A stretch of DNA of 44,578 bases from Candidatus Poribacteria bacterium (GTDB lineage: Bacteria > Poribacteria > WGA-4E > WGA-3G). The stretch covers positions 1-44,578 of the forward strand of contig JAAXHO010000194.1 of the NCBI GenBank assembly GCA_012270795.1, in the 5' to 3' direction. The notes beneath the pieces were generated by a model. That model saw only the letters and a program-made list of their open reading frames with translations, ran no database searches and was not told where the DNA came from. Position 1 is the stretch's first letter. The number at the start of each line of letters is the position of its first letter. The position numbers and the translations under genes were made by a program. Positions 16,378 to 25,454 of this stretch are shown here, in pieces.

Positions 16378-17738
16378 CAGTTAAAATCCGGCTGTAAGGA
16401 CATGTTATCTCGCTCTACATCGAATCCTAATACATCATCTAGTGATTTAGCTGCTTTAGTTTCTAGGATGACTTGGCGGTTATCAGATACACCGCGGCTT
16501 GGTCCTAATTCCGCTGCCACAGCCCATTTTAGAGGCATATACCATTCAGATGGAAATTCAAGAGAATCATCAGTAGTTGTAGGAATCTCTATCGAATCTA
16601 CATATGTAAAACGTAGAACATTATTTATACTGCTAGCCACCTGCCATACATAGAGCTCACCTTGTGTTAAAGTAGGGGTGTAATACCAGTTAACTACGGT
16701 TCCAACACTATCCTTATCCGGCTGATCAAAATAATCATCTCTTGACCATTGTCGCGTGGGTATCTCAGAGGCTGTAAGTGATGATGCATATCTCGTCTGC
16801 AGTACTCTCATTGGGCGATTAATAGATTCTGCATAGGTATATACAGTGTTATCTAGATTCGCAGCACTAGGTAGTCCATTGTTAATATCAACCGTAAAAA
16901 AAACCAATCCCTCTGTTATTGAAACAACATCATCCCAATGAATTGTTCCATCATCCATAAAAATACCGATGCGGTCGCCAGTGGACTTATCTCTATAGTT
17001 TAGAGAATCAAGGATGCTTGTTGCTCCCAGCACAGCATCATTATTCTGGAATCGGAAAGTAGTGGTTGTATCTCTGGCTGTAAAATCTAAAGTTCCTGAT
17101 CCTGTCGATGCCAGTGTAGAGGCGGTTAATATACCTGTCTGATCTTCGGCAAAAAAACTACAAGTAGAAGAAGTTCCTTGTGTATAGCCAAAGTCTATTC
17201 GGTATCTCTCGCCAGGAACTGTAGCAAGATTATAGCTGGCACTTCCTAAAGATGTTGATCCATTTTCAAGCTGCAGTGTATTACCCCCCACTACAGTTAG
17301 AATTCCGTCATTAGATGTAGTCCAATCTTGAGTACTCACTAAAGGGCTACTCTCTAAAATATCAGGAGCGCCACTCATGGTCAGTGATTCCCCATCACTA
17401 TTGGTGCCAGTATCAGAGTTTATCCCAATGGAGGTATCTCCCTGAGATCCTATTAGCCTTAAAAATGTAGTAAAGAATGTATCGGCTACTGCAATATCAT
17501 CGCCATTCGGACCAAGGATATACTTTCTTCTGGATGGTATTAAAGGCAAGAGAGCTTCTTTCTCGCTCCACAGATGAATCCCCTGAGCCTGCCAGTGCTT
17601 TATGATGATATTTATAGCTTGTAGCCCATTAACTAAGTCTTTTGGCTGAATAGGCTGTTCAGCTGGAATTATTCTGGCATCTCTCAGAGCATTTTCTATG
17701 ATCTGTCCAGCTGTTAAGGAGAAAGTTTCACTAGTCAT
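16377..17738 (-). CDS. gp4-like head-to-tail adaptor with inserted beta-sandwich
   Basis: N-terminal helical adaptor part (1-98: QIIENALRDARII, GLQAINIIIKHWQAQGI) and C-terminal part (253-453: DRIGIFMDDGTIHW, EWYMPLKWAVAAELGP) belong to the family of adaptors that sit below the portal in P22-like and other tails. Between them, residues about 100-252 form a beta-sandwich that looks like a carbohydrate-binding module (VPGERYRIDFGYTQGT, FTARDTTTTFRFQNND). Its position in the adaptor would display it at the collar. The start overlaps the previous gene by 4 bp. Confidence 0.7.
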   Translation of the reverse strand: MTSETFSLTAGQIIENALRDARIIPAEQPIQPKDLVNGLQAINIIIKHWQAQGIHLWSEKEALLPLIPSRRKYILGPNGDDIAVADTFFTTFLRLIGSQGDTSIGINSDTGTNSDGESLTMSGAPDILESSPLVSTQDWTTSNDGILTVVGGNTLQLENGSTSLGSASYNLATVPGERYRIDFGYTQGTSSTCSFFAEDQTGILTASTLASTGSGTLDFTARDTTTTFRFQNNDAVLGATSILDSLNYRDKSTGDRIGIFMDDGTIHWDDVVSITEGLVFFTVDINNGLPSAANLDNTVYTYAESINRPMRVLQTRYASSLTASEIPTRQWSRDDYFDQPDKDSVGTVVNWYYTPTLTQGELYVWQVASSINNVLRFTYVDSIEIPTTTDDSLEFPSEWYMPLKWAVAAELGPSRGVSDNRQVILETKAAKSLDDVLGFDVERDNMSLQPDFN

Positions 17739-17998
17739 ATGGCCTGTGTCGCTGGGTTAAACGGTGGATCGAGTAAGGTTTCGTCGATGTTTTGGGTTCT
17801 TGCCACAGATACCGCTATCTTTTCTTGGCGTCCGTAGATCTGGAGCTGCTTTTCTTTGGGAGACCATTGGGCACGCTCCTGCCATAATCCCCGCCAATCG
17901 ACCCGTGCATCCTGGATTCGGATCTTTTGACCTGTGATATCACTAATAATATGATGATTTCCAGGGATATATCTTTCATGTCTACCAGTTTTTGGCAT
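17735..17998 (-). CDS. Hypothetical protein, 87 aa
   Basis: Small protein with HERYIPGNHHIISDITGQKI and WRGLWQERAQWSPKEKQLQ. It lies just upstream of the gp4-like gene and overlaps its start, and its own start is overlapped by the homing endonuclease. Similar small genes occur beside adaptors in related phages; no function known to me. Confidence 0.6.
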   Translation of the reverse strand: MPKTGRHERYIPGNHHIISDITGQKIRIQDARVDWRGLWQERAQWSPKEKQLQIYGRQEKIAVSVARTQNIDETLLDPPFNPATQAI

Positions 17999-18635
17999 AT
18001 TTCGCCTCCCATGATTTTCTCGCGCAAACAGCTTCGAAAAAGTCTTTATATTCTCCGAGTCTTTTCCTTTTCTTGTTTAATTGTCCGACTGCTCGGTATT
18101 TATCTTTATTTTTAAGATAATTAACTCCTACTATACCACTTTTGCCTGGACGTCTATTAATAGCTTGTTCTAAATTGGTTACCCATCGACAATTTGAGGG
18201 CTCATAATGGCCATTTACATCTATTCTATCTATAGAATGCTGATTCGATGGCCGAGGACCCATATCATTTAAAAAATCTGAAAAGCTTTTACGCCATCTA
18301 TCACAAACTCTTATTCCTCGTGCTCCCCATCCCGAATATCGAGAAGAATTAGGGTTATGGCATCTTTGTTTCATGGTAAGCCATACTTTATATTCTGGAT
18401 TGTCAGCTGCTCTTGACTCTTTCTTTAGCTTCTTTATACATCCGCAGCTTTTTGTTGGCCTGCTTCTAAGAGTGCCTTGAGTAACCACCTTTACGGTTCC
18501 ACAATCACATTCACAAAGCCAATATCTGTCCTCTGCTTCCTTTAGGTGATCCGGTTTCTTGGTCTCCAATATAACTGTCCATAGATATATCCGTTGCCCA
18601 GTCAAATCAATCCTGCTACGCTTGCTATTAGTCAT
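17982..18635 (-). CDS. HNH homing endonuclease with AP2-like DNA-binding tail
   Basis: 217 residues. N-terminal zinc-finger-like CECDCG (41-46) with SCGC (63-66); an HNH core (HSIDRIDVNGHYEP about 133-146, NCRWV 148-152); and an AP2-like C-terminal domain (GIVGVNYLKNKDKYRA about 166-181). It is a free-standing homing endonuclease inserted between structural genes, overlapping the next gene by 17 bp. Its upstream flank (18636-18703) has no gene. Confidence 0.85.
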   Translation of the reverse strand: MTNSKRSRIDLTGQRIYLWTVILETKKPDHLKEAEDRYWLCECDCGTVKVVTQGTLRSRPTKSCGCIKKLKKESRAADNPEYKVWLTMKQRCHNPNSSRYSGWGARGIRVCDRWRKSFSDFLNDMGPRPSNQHSIDRIDVNGHYEPSNCRWVTNLEQAINRRPGKSGIVGVNYLKNKDKYRAVGQLNKKRKRLGEYKDFFEAVCARKSWEAKYAKNW

Positions 18636-18703
18636 CTCAATTACCCATATTAGTTGATTTGGTTAGGAATAAATCTAAGTTCTCAGCTTATTTTTATTCC
18701 GAT

Positions 18704-18844
18704 TTACTTGCCTCTATAAGACTTTCCTGACATTTTACCACATTTTGACTTTGGCAGCGATTTGCCGGCTTGAGCGCCTTTTCGTTCGGTCTGTGGGATC
18801 TGCCGTCCGCGAATTTGCTGGGTGCTTTGAATTGTTCTAGCCAT
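18704..18844 (-). CDS. Small basic virion-type protein, 46 aa
   Basis: ATG at 18844 overlaps the previous TAA (TAATG). Highly basic (RGRQIPQTERKGAQAGKSLP, KCGKMSGKSYRGK). Third of three consecutive small Lys/Arg-rich proteins; such proteins may neutralise DNA or bind capsid. Reading is direct; function inferred. Confidence 0.55.
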   Translation of the reverse strand: MARTIQSTQQIRGRQIPQTERKGAQAGKSLPKSKCGKMSGKSYRGK

Positions 18845-19095
18845 TACTTTTTAGCTCCTTTTTTGCCTTTTTTGAGTATTTTATTAGCCTTAGCGTCAAT
18901 TTTAGCCTTTTGTGAGGAGCTAAGTGTCCCTTTCTTTACTCCTTGAGCTGCTCTGGCCTTCGCATTGGCAGCATGAGCACGATCAGGCATTGGGAAGTTT
19001 CCCCGTGGTGCGCCCCCTCGTGGACCTTTAGCCTTAAGGAGACCTTGTTTCGACTTTGGTACTGCTTTGCGTTGTTTAGCGGTTAATTTAGCCAT
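18844..19095 (-). CDS. Lys/Ala-rich basic protein, 83 aa
   Basis: Very basic, low complexity, ending AKANKILKKGKKGAKK, with an internal GPRGGAPRGNFPMPD loop. Overlaps neighbours on both sides by one base or so, thus one operon. Resembles small basic phage proteins of unknown role. Confidence 0.65.
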   Translation of the reverse strand: MAKLTAKQRKAVPKSKQGLLKAKGPRGGAPRGNFPMPDRAHAANAKARAAQGVKKGTLSSSQKAKIDAKANKILKKGKKGAKK

Positions 19096-19280
19096 TATTT
19101 ACGCCTCTTTTTGCTTTGACCAGATTCTGATAGCGCAATCGCGACTGCTTGACGCCGATTAGTGACTTTTGGCCCTTTTTTAGAACCACTTCGAAGAGTT
19201 CCTGACTTGAATTCCTTCATAACCTTATCGACTTTTCGCTTCTTGCCAGCTTTAGTAGTTGGTTTCTTTCGTGCAGCCAT
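19095..19280 (-). CDS. DUF6496-like basic protein, 61 aa
   Basis: Pattern KVMKEFKSGTLRSGSKKGPK then NRRQAVAIALSESGQ matches small phage/bacterial proteins of the DUF6496 type, as I remember them. Strongly basic; function unknown. First gene after the terminator at 19296-19318. Confidence 0.65.
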   Translation of the reverse strand: MAARKKPTTKAGKKRKVDKVMKEFKSGTLRSGSKKGPKVTNRRQAVAIALSESGQSKKRRK

Positions 19281-19295
19281 ATCATTCCCTCTTAG

Positions 19296-19318
19296 AAAAG
19301 GGAGGGATTAACCCTCCC
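19296..19318 (-). terminator. Intrinsic terminator after the 119-aa gene
   Basis: Minus strand: a 7-bp perfect stem GGGAGGG/CCCTCCC (19318-19312 with 19306-19300), 5-nt loop, followed by TTTTCT. It separates the fibre genes from the basic-protein and tail-machine genes, so may lower expression of the latter. Confidence 0.7.
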
Positions 19319-19326
19319 AGGCTTAA

Positions 19327-19686
19327 TTACTCACAAGGAACCAGGCGAACAGGCAGCTCAAAGCAAGTAGAAGTAGATGTCTTGCAGCATGATTCTTCTA
19401 GAATCTCTACAAATAGTTCAGTAGTAGCAATATCCGGAGTTAATACAGTGAATCGATAAGTTTCTCCCATGCTTACGCAAGGAATACACCAATCCACATT
19501 ACTTCCTCCACCTAAAAATTCAGTAAATGTCTTTTGTGAAGGATCGCTTGAGCTAAATGCCTCAACTTGTACTTGAGTTGTGCCCCACGCATTCGCACGA
19601 AATAGAATTTGATTTTCACAACCAGTGATTACATGATCAACTACACCCGCAGTATTAGCTTGAATGTTGTTATAAATAACAGTCAT
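19327..19686 (-). CDS. Small Cys-containing structural protein, 119 aa
   Basis: Beta-rich protein with a Cys-rich C-terminus (EESCCKTSTSTCFELP) and CIPC. Follows the giant fibre gene, so a fibre accessory or decoration is plausible. Not recognised. Confidence 0.55.
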   Translation of the reverse strand: MTVIYNNIQANTAGVVDHVITGCENQILFRANAWGTTQVQVEAFSSSDPSQKTFTEFLGGGSNVDWCIPCVSMGETYRFTVLTPDIATTELFVEILEESCCKTSTSTCFELPVRLVPCE

Positions 19687-19757
19687 CTTAATATCCTCTT
19701 AAATCTGCCCGATATTGAGCGCGTGCATTATATTCCTCTTGCATTAAGATTAAATGA

Positions 19758-22700
19758 TCAATTTGTAGGAACAGAGCCCTGGAATATTTTCCCGTAGACT
19801 GCTTTAACCACATATGAAATGGTTGTTCCGCCACTTATGTTTCCTGAGAAGTGAAATTCCCAAGTCCCATCGGCTCTTAAGCGAGGAAAGTCAACAAATG
19901 TATTATCATCCATCAAAGCCCCGAAAGGTACAAAAGTTCCTTGTTGATCAGCGGGGACTGCTTCTGTGAAATCAAATATTCCACCGGTTACAAAAGCTCC
20001 TACTCCATCATCACCTATAATATTAAATGCTCCTACCCCTTCATTAGGAACAGCCACATCAAATGTGTCAGTAGGACCTCCTAAGGTAATGGAGCCAGAA
20101 AAATGCTGTATATATTGGGGATCTCCTGTATATTCGTCTACTGTTTCATAGACTTCCCCATTTACGAAACCAGAATCAGCCAACTGGACAGGTAAGGGAG
20201 CAATCCTATTCCTGACTTGAGTACCTGTTTTATAGATATTTCTTACTGTTACTATACCGTCTGTCTCACCATCATTCATTTGGACATTCAACACATCCTG
20301 ATCGATAGTAGGAACACGATAAGTCACATCTGACCAAATCAATGCACCATTGGTGAGACCTGCAGCTACTTCCAGAGTCACTTTGACTACGACTCCTGCA
20401 GGACTGGTTACATCGCCAGTCAATGTGATCTGTAAATCATCCCCATCCAGAATACTAAAATTGAAATTTTCAGTATCAATGAACACAGTAGAGCTGGCCG
20501 CAATCGTACCTAATGCAACCGTACCGGTTTGTATTTCTGCAGCTGCCCGGAATAAGGCGACTTTGGCAACTACATTATCTGCACTCGTAGAGGAATAAAG
20601 TGCATACATACTGGCATTAGTTTGAATAGCTACCTGTGTGACACGCGTATTAGTCGTAAACGCCACATTATCCAGGTTAATCACAGCATCACTAGCTACA
20701 AGATTTGTTGCCGCATCCACGCCACCGTTGGCATTAAAGACTGCCAATGTTCCTCGATTCAAATTAATTGCTAAATCATTATTAACTGCAGGATCTGCAG
20801 AAATAGTGTAATCAAGATTGGTTCCATTAAATGCCAGGCGATCACTGACGACACCGACATTAATATCAGCTTGATTAATATCTAATGATTCATTAGTAAC
20901 GGCATGTCCATTTAATACGGTTTCTCCAGATGCCTGGACCCCTCCTGTTGGTAGCAATACATCGCCATGGACACCACTTAGCGTGTAATCTCCATTATCA
21001 TTCCATTCCCATTGCCAGGATGAGTTTTCTACCTCGTGATTAGAATACTCAATAGCTAAATATCCTTCTGCAGGATCAGTAACACCTGGACGAACTTGTA
21101 ATAATGTTCCATCTAAGCTGCGAATACTGACATTCAGACTATCTGAGACCTGGTCAATATTACTTGCGTTGGCAGTTGTATAATTAACGGTGACTAAAAC
21201 GTCTACAGCTGTGCTATTGGCTGGGACAAAATATCGATTAACTACCGTAGGATCGAGCTGTCGAACTTCAACATAAAAATCATTGAGTGCCGAAGAAGGG
21301 TAAAACTGAATGCTGAGAATGTGATTAGATGTGCTAGTTAATACCGTTGGAGATACAAACCAGTTAGCATCTACAGGAGTTCCTACTAAATTTACAGCGC
21401 CATTGTATTCTTCTGTTACCTCAATCCCATTAAATAGTCGCATCTGAGGGACATTTTGCCGAATTCGCATTAAAGAGCGATTAGGCCCACCAAACTGATT
21501 AGAAGTAGTACTCGTGACAGCTCCTAGAAAATTACGTCCCATCAATGACATAGAGCCATCAATAATAACTTGAGTACCTAAATCATCTGAATCTGTAGAA
21601 TCTCCATATAACAATGCATTATCTTCGGCCCGTAAGAATGAACGACTATCATCAGCCACTATTTCGCTGGCATCAACAGGATTATCTTGGTACTGAGATC
21701 CCAATATAGTGACTGTCTGACCCCTATTCTCAGTTCCTCGAATAACGAGTACCTGATTAGATAAAAGGTCATGAGAGGAACCGTATGTAACTCCATTCCA
21801 ATTATAATTTATGGTGATAGTGTCATACGTAGCAGGAGGGAAAAAGAAGAATGCATCACCATCGGCAATTTCATTGTCCTGGAAATTAAATGTATAAACA
21901 TCCGTTGGCAATGTTCCGGTGAATATATAGTCAATATGATTCTTACCAAAGTTTGTTTCGGTGGTAGAACCAGGAGCTATCCCAGTGGCTCGTGTTTTCT
22001 CTTGAGCATCAGCACATTTCTGCCAGAATGTTGATCCATCACTCTGGAATCTGACAGAACTTTGACCCTCTTGATCCAGGCGTACTGTCTCAGTTTCAGA
22101 CCCATTAATATCATAGATAACATTGCCTCGATCTGTTCCCTGTCCTAATAACACCAATAAATCCTGCACATTATCAGCTGCAGGTTGATCTAGGGTTAAG
22201 TTGATATCATTTGCTGTAATCACCAATCTTGGAAGATTAGTAGCTAACGTGCTTGGATCGAATGTTTGTCCTACTCCAATATTCTGGATGACAGGATCAT
22301 TCGGCCTAAATGAGAGTTGTTGTGGAGAAAATCCCGCACCTACACGTACAAACAGCCAGCTTGTATTGGTTTCTATAATCTGACTTTGTGGAGTCCCAGC
22401 AGTATCATCATAATCAATTGTTTTTACACCTGAGCCAGTAGGTGCACCAATAATGTATACCTCTTTACCCAAATTGAGATCAGTTTCTATAAGGGTAACA
22501 GTGATAGTTGAACCACCATCTAACTGAATGATATTGATATCATTTGAAGGAGTGATATTAGAGGTAATACTAATTACTGTACGATTATATGTCGCGCTAT
22601 CTTTAGTACGTGATGTCTGCCAGTTAGCAGATCCATCTGACATAAATGTGAGGGATTCACCAGCCTGTAGAGGAATTACAGAGCCACCAGTAAAGAAAAA

Positions 22701-24605
22701 ACTTACATTGCTTACGCCATCGCGTAATATGAATTTTAAGACAGTTCCTGCAAATATTTCATCTTCAAGGGTAATGAAAATATCGGAAGCTGAAACATCA
22801 AAATAGTTCCAGTTGAATGAGCGCATGTCTGACTGAGTAATAGTCGTATTTGCGCCAATTGTGAAATTAGTAGCTGGAGGGCCATAGAATACATTAGAGG
22901 CATTAACAGGTGCATAATCCTGGAATATCCAACCATCCACACCATTGTAAGTAAAGAGGCGCTTTGACTGGAATGCTACAGTTTCAGTTGTTGGGCCCCC
23001 GCCTCCAGCCTCATTGTAGGTAATCTCTTGGCCAGTAGCATTAACATTATTTGATCCTGTAACCCAGATAATATCGCCTTCTAGTGAGCTTGTATCATCA
23101 ATAGTGATCGTATACGCAGGAGAAGAGGTATATTGTAAATAATTCCGTCGAGCAGTTAGAACTAGAGTTTGAGTTGAATTAACCGTAAATGATTCAATGG
23201 AGCGTGCATCATCACCGCTGCCAACATCTGTATAAACTATAGGAGTTTTAGATCCCTGTCCTGTCTCCCAGATACCATCCGATCCAGCTCTCATTAATGA
23301 GACGTTCACTTTAGTCAGGATGGCCGAATCATTAGGATCAGTGACAAAATTATCTTTTGTAAAATCCTCTACTTTTGGGGTTAATCCAACACCTTTAACC
23401 GTTAGTAGTGTTCCGACATGACTAAGAACTTCATAGAAACCATCATTTACAGCATTGCTAGTATCTTCAATATTTACAATATCATCCGCTGAAAATGTAG
23501 CGCTTCCATCAGTAACAGCTGTTGGATTGGAAACTGCTGCAACACCCGCTGTGAATGGTCCATCTGTGACAGTATCATTTTCAGGTTCAGCGTTAATAAC
23601 GACAGGGAATCCAACACTTACTGGTGTAGGATCTCTATATCTTTTATTTATGACTGGGTATCGAGCAGCCATGAATAGATCAGATGAGCGATGTTCAGAG
23701 GTCGAATAATCTACATCACCTATCTTCCCTTGAATAGTACCATTATTGGTCACATCCCCTATAAACTCACTGATATCGCATATCATAGTAGCGCCAGATG
23801 CCACAGTGATATTACCGACTACTGAATTACAGTCGATTAAAAGAGTGCCTGCTTGTAGGTCAATTGCAAGATCAGCCATTATTTCACCAAATCTGGCGAT
23901 AAATGTACCACCCATTATTTGGACACCAATAGTATTGGAGACGGCCTCGATCTTATCTATCTGATTACAGCTTATAGCACCTCGCGCATCTGGATCAGTC
24001 GGATTGTATATAATCCCTGTGCAACCACTTGTTCTCAAAGCAATAGCAGATACGTCAAATAGCTCTGGCGTACCATTATCGTTCTGATGATCAATACCAA
24101 CAGCACCCGTATCATCAACCTCAATGAGTCCAACACGGATCACTATTTCATCACTAGTACCATTGAGCAAAATGCCACGAGCATTTGTACCACCAACAAA
24201 TATAGCTGCAGCAGTGATAAGGACAGTATCGGCATCGGCTATCTCTATCGCCACGCAATCCGGTGAGAAGGTAGTGATGGTCTGGAATTCATAGGTTGCA
24301 AATCCGCCTACAGAATATCCAGTGCCAGAAAATATCCGGCTCTGGCTGGATATCATCTGGAAGCTAACAGCCTCCGGGATGGAAACATTCTCACTAAATA
24401 TGCCAGCTCCAGAAACAATAATGGCTGCTGGATTGACAGATGTAGGAGGTGGAGCAAGAAGATTTATCTCATCAATAGAACCTTGAATAGTTGCTTTAGC
24501 CGTCTCTAAGGACAATCCATCCTCAGTGTCACTGCCACCTACTTTCGTGTAAAACGTTCTCGCATCTGTACCAATGCTACCCTTAAAAGTCATCCTATTA
24601 ACCAT
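19758..24605 (-). CDS. Giant fibre/appendage protein, 1615 aa
   Basis: Largest gene of the window. N-terminus DARTFYTKVGGSDTEDG followed by a parallel-beta-helix-like region (about 60-300). From about 460 to 960 there are degenerate repeats of roughly 80-110 residues, each with a 'I..D......G..V.I' start and ending 'G..W' (DGWIFQD, SANWQTS, SWLFVRV, STFWQKC). The rest is varied beta-rich sequence. Placed next to capsid genes rather than the tail spike, so it may be a head fibre or a tail appendage. It overlaps the start-side neighbour, which looks like one of its repeats. Confidence 0.7.
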   Translation of the reverse strand: MVNRMTFKGSIGTDARTFYTKVGGSDTEDGLSLETAKATIQGSIDEINLLAPPPTSVNPAAIIVSGAGIFSENVSIPEAVSFQMISSQSRIFSGTGYSVGGFATYEFQTITTFSPDCVAIEIADADTVLITAAAIFVGGTNARGILLNGTSDEIVIRVGLIEVDDTGAVGIDHQNDNGTPELFDVSAIALRTSGCTGIIYNPTDPDARGAISCNQIDKIEAVSNTIGVQIMGGTFIARFGEIMADLAIDLQAGTLLIDCNSVVGNITVASGATMICDISEFIGDVTNNGTIQGKIGDVDYSTSEHRSSDLFMAARYPVINKRYRDPTPVSVGFPVVINAEPENDTVTDGPFTAGVAAVSNPTAVTDGSATFSADDIVNIEDTSNAVNDGFYEVLSHVGTLLTVKGVGLTPKVEDFTKDNFVTDPNDSAILTKVNVSLMRAGSDGIWETGQGSKTPIVYTDVGSGDDARSIESFTVNSTQTLVLTARRNYLQYTSSPAYTITIDDTSSLEGDIIWVTGSNNVNATGQEITYNEAGGGGPTTETVAFQSKRLFTYNGVDGWIFQDYAPVNASNVFYGPPATNFTIGANTTITQSDMRSFNWNYFDVSASDIFITLEDEIFAGTVLKFILRDGVSNVSFFFTGGSVIPLQAGESLTFMSDGSANWQTSRTKDSATYNRTVISITSNITPSNDINIIQLDGGSTITVTLIETDLNLGKEVYIIGAPTGSGVKTIDYDDTAGTPQSQIIETNTSWLFVRVGAGFSPQQLSFRPNDPVIQNIGVGQTFDPSTLATNLPRLVITANDINLTLDQPAADNVQDLLVLLGQGTDRGNVIYDINGSETETVRLDQEGQSSVRFQSDGSTFWQKCADAQEKTRATGIAPGSTTETNFGKNHIDYIFTGTLPTDVYTFNFQDNEIADGDAFFFFPPATYDTITINYNWNGVTYGSSHDLLSNQVLVIRGTENRGQTVTILGSQYQDNPVDASEIVADDSRSFLRAEDNALLYGDSTDSDDLGTQVIIDGSMSLMGRNFLGAVTSTTSNQFGGPNRSLMRIRQNVPQMRLFNGIEVTEEYNGAVNLVGTPVDANWFVSPTVLTSTSNHILSIQFYPSSALNDFYVEVRQLDPTVVNRYFVPANSTAVDVLVTVNYTTANASNIDQVSDSLNVSIRSLDGTLLQVRPGVTDPAEGYLAIEYSNHEVENSSWQWEWNDNGDYTLSGVHGDVLLPTGGVQASGETVLNGHAVTNESLDINQADINVGVVSDRLAFNGTNLDYTISADPAVNNDLAINLNRGTLAVFNANGGVDAATNLVASDAVINLDNVAFTTNTRVTQVAIQTNASMYALYSSTSADNVVAKVALFRAAAEIQTGTVALGTIAASSTVFIDTENFNFSILDGDDLQITLTGDVTSPAGVVVKVTLEVAAGLTNGALIWSDVTYRVPTIDQDVLNVQMNDGETDGIVTVRNIYKTGTQVRNRIAPLPVQLADSGFVNGEVYETVDEYTGDPQYIQHFSGSITLGGPTDTFDVAVPNEGVGAFNIIGDDGVGAFVTGGIFDFTEAVPADQQGTFVPFGALMDDNTFVDFPRLRADGTWEFHFSGNISGGTTISYVVKAVYGKIFQGSVPTN

Positions 24606-24964
24606 CCTCCCGAGACAGGAAATATTGTGAAGCTTTGACCTGGAGATACAATTCTAGTCGCTTGAAGTTCTATGGTGTCAGCACCGTCTGGTGTGATAGT
24701 GACATTGGCTGTACTGGAAGGATGATTCTTTATTCTAACTTGTTTTCCAGCAGAAGCCGCCGATATTAATGTAGCAAGAGAATCAGAGGCTACCGTAAAT
24801 GCGACAATATCATCTGATGAAGTAACATTGTAGTTACCAGTAGGCTCCTGAATGACCTGAGTAGGAGATCCTCCAGGAGTGATTAAAACGCCTTGAACCC
24901 GCAGTTCATCTAAAACGTTTAAGTTGAGGAACTGCGTGAAAGGCTTTCCCGCAATTATGGTCAT
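24590..24964 (-). CDS. Single-repeat relative of the fibre, 124 aa
   Basis: The C-terminal part (NYNVTSSDDIVAFTVASDS, NVTITPDGADTIELQATRI, then SFTIFPVSGGWLIG) has the same layout as the repeats inside the giant fibre. It could be the fibre's attachment partner or a repeat split off as a separate gene. Overlaps the fibre start by 16 bp. Confidence 0.6.
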   Translation of the reverse strand: MTIIAGKPFTQFLNLNVLDELRVQGVLITPGGSPTQVIQEPTGNYNVTSSDDIVAFTVASDSLATLISAASAGKQVRIKNHPSSTANVTITPDGADTIELQATRIVSPGQSFTIFPVSGGWLIG

Positions 24965-25392
24965 TAAAACCGTCCATCATCCGTCATATGATAGTAGAAG
25001 ATTCCTCTAACCAAAGTGCCGTTTGTAGCAGCTACAGATTGCCGAATATAAATCTGCGTTTCTTCTGTTAAAGCTGTTCCTATTTGCTGTCCTGTTACTT
25101 GCCAGCCTGTGCTTCCAACTGTAATTGCTATCGGGTCACCAAATATTGCACCTTGAGATTCTGACCCTATATCGACAGTCGCCCCAACTGGAGTGGTAAC
25201 ATCTGTTTGCGTGATCTGAATACCCAGAGGAATAGCACCAGCTGGCAATATATTAGAAGTGGCAGTTGCTACAAGAGGATTCCATTCTATTGGTAGAGAA
25301 CATAATAAAGTGGTTGGGGTTGAAATTCCTTTTTTATCTGATCCCGTCTGCCTTAAATATCCTACAAAAGTGGTGCGCTTACCTTGTGCCAT
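24964..25392 (-). CDS. Hypothetical structural protein, 142 aa
   Basis: Beta-rich, no charged low-complexity parts; contains PAGAIPLGIQITQTDVTTPV and GSTGWQVTGQQIGT. Directly downstream of the capsid terminator and before the fibre genes. Probably capsid decoration or fibre base by position; not recognised. Confidence 0.6.
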   Translation of the reverse strand: MAQGKRTTFVGYLRQTGSDKKGISTPTTLLCSLPIEWNPLVATATSNILPAGAIPLGIQITQTDVTTPVGATVDIGSESQGAIFGDPIAITVGSTGWQVTGQQIGTALTEETQIYIRQSVAATNGTLVRGIFYYHMTDDGRF

Positions 25393-25412
25393 AATAAGTC
25401 TCCATAATTTTT

Positions 25413-25435
25413 AAAAAGGGGGCCGATTAAGCCCC
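25413..25435 (-). terminator. Intrinsic terminator after the major capsid gene
   Basis: Minus strand: GGGGC (25435-25431), 7-nt loop, GCCCC (25423-25419), C, then TTTTT (25417-25413). Located 20-40 bp after the capsid stop. It would make capsid mRNA more abundant than the fibre mRNA downstream. Confidence 0.7.
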
Positions 25436-25454
25436 AACATCCAGAGAGAAACTA

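Noticed and set aside
20350-23964. Several long + strand reading frames inside the giant fibre gene
   Set aside because: They are shadows of the minus-strand gene, lack ribosome sites and have shapeless Ser/Thr/Val composition.
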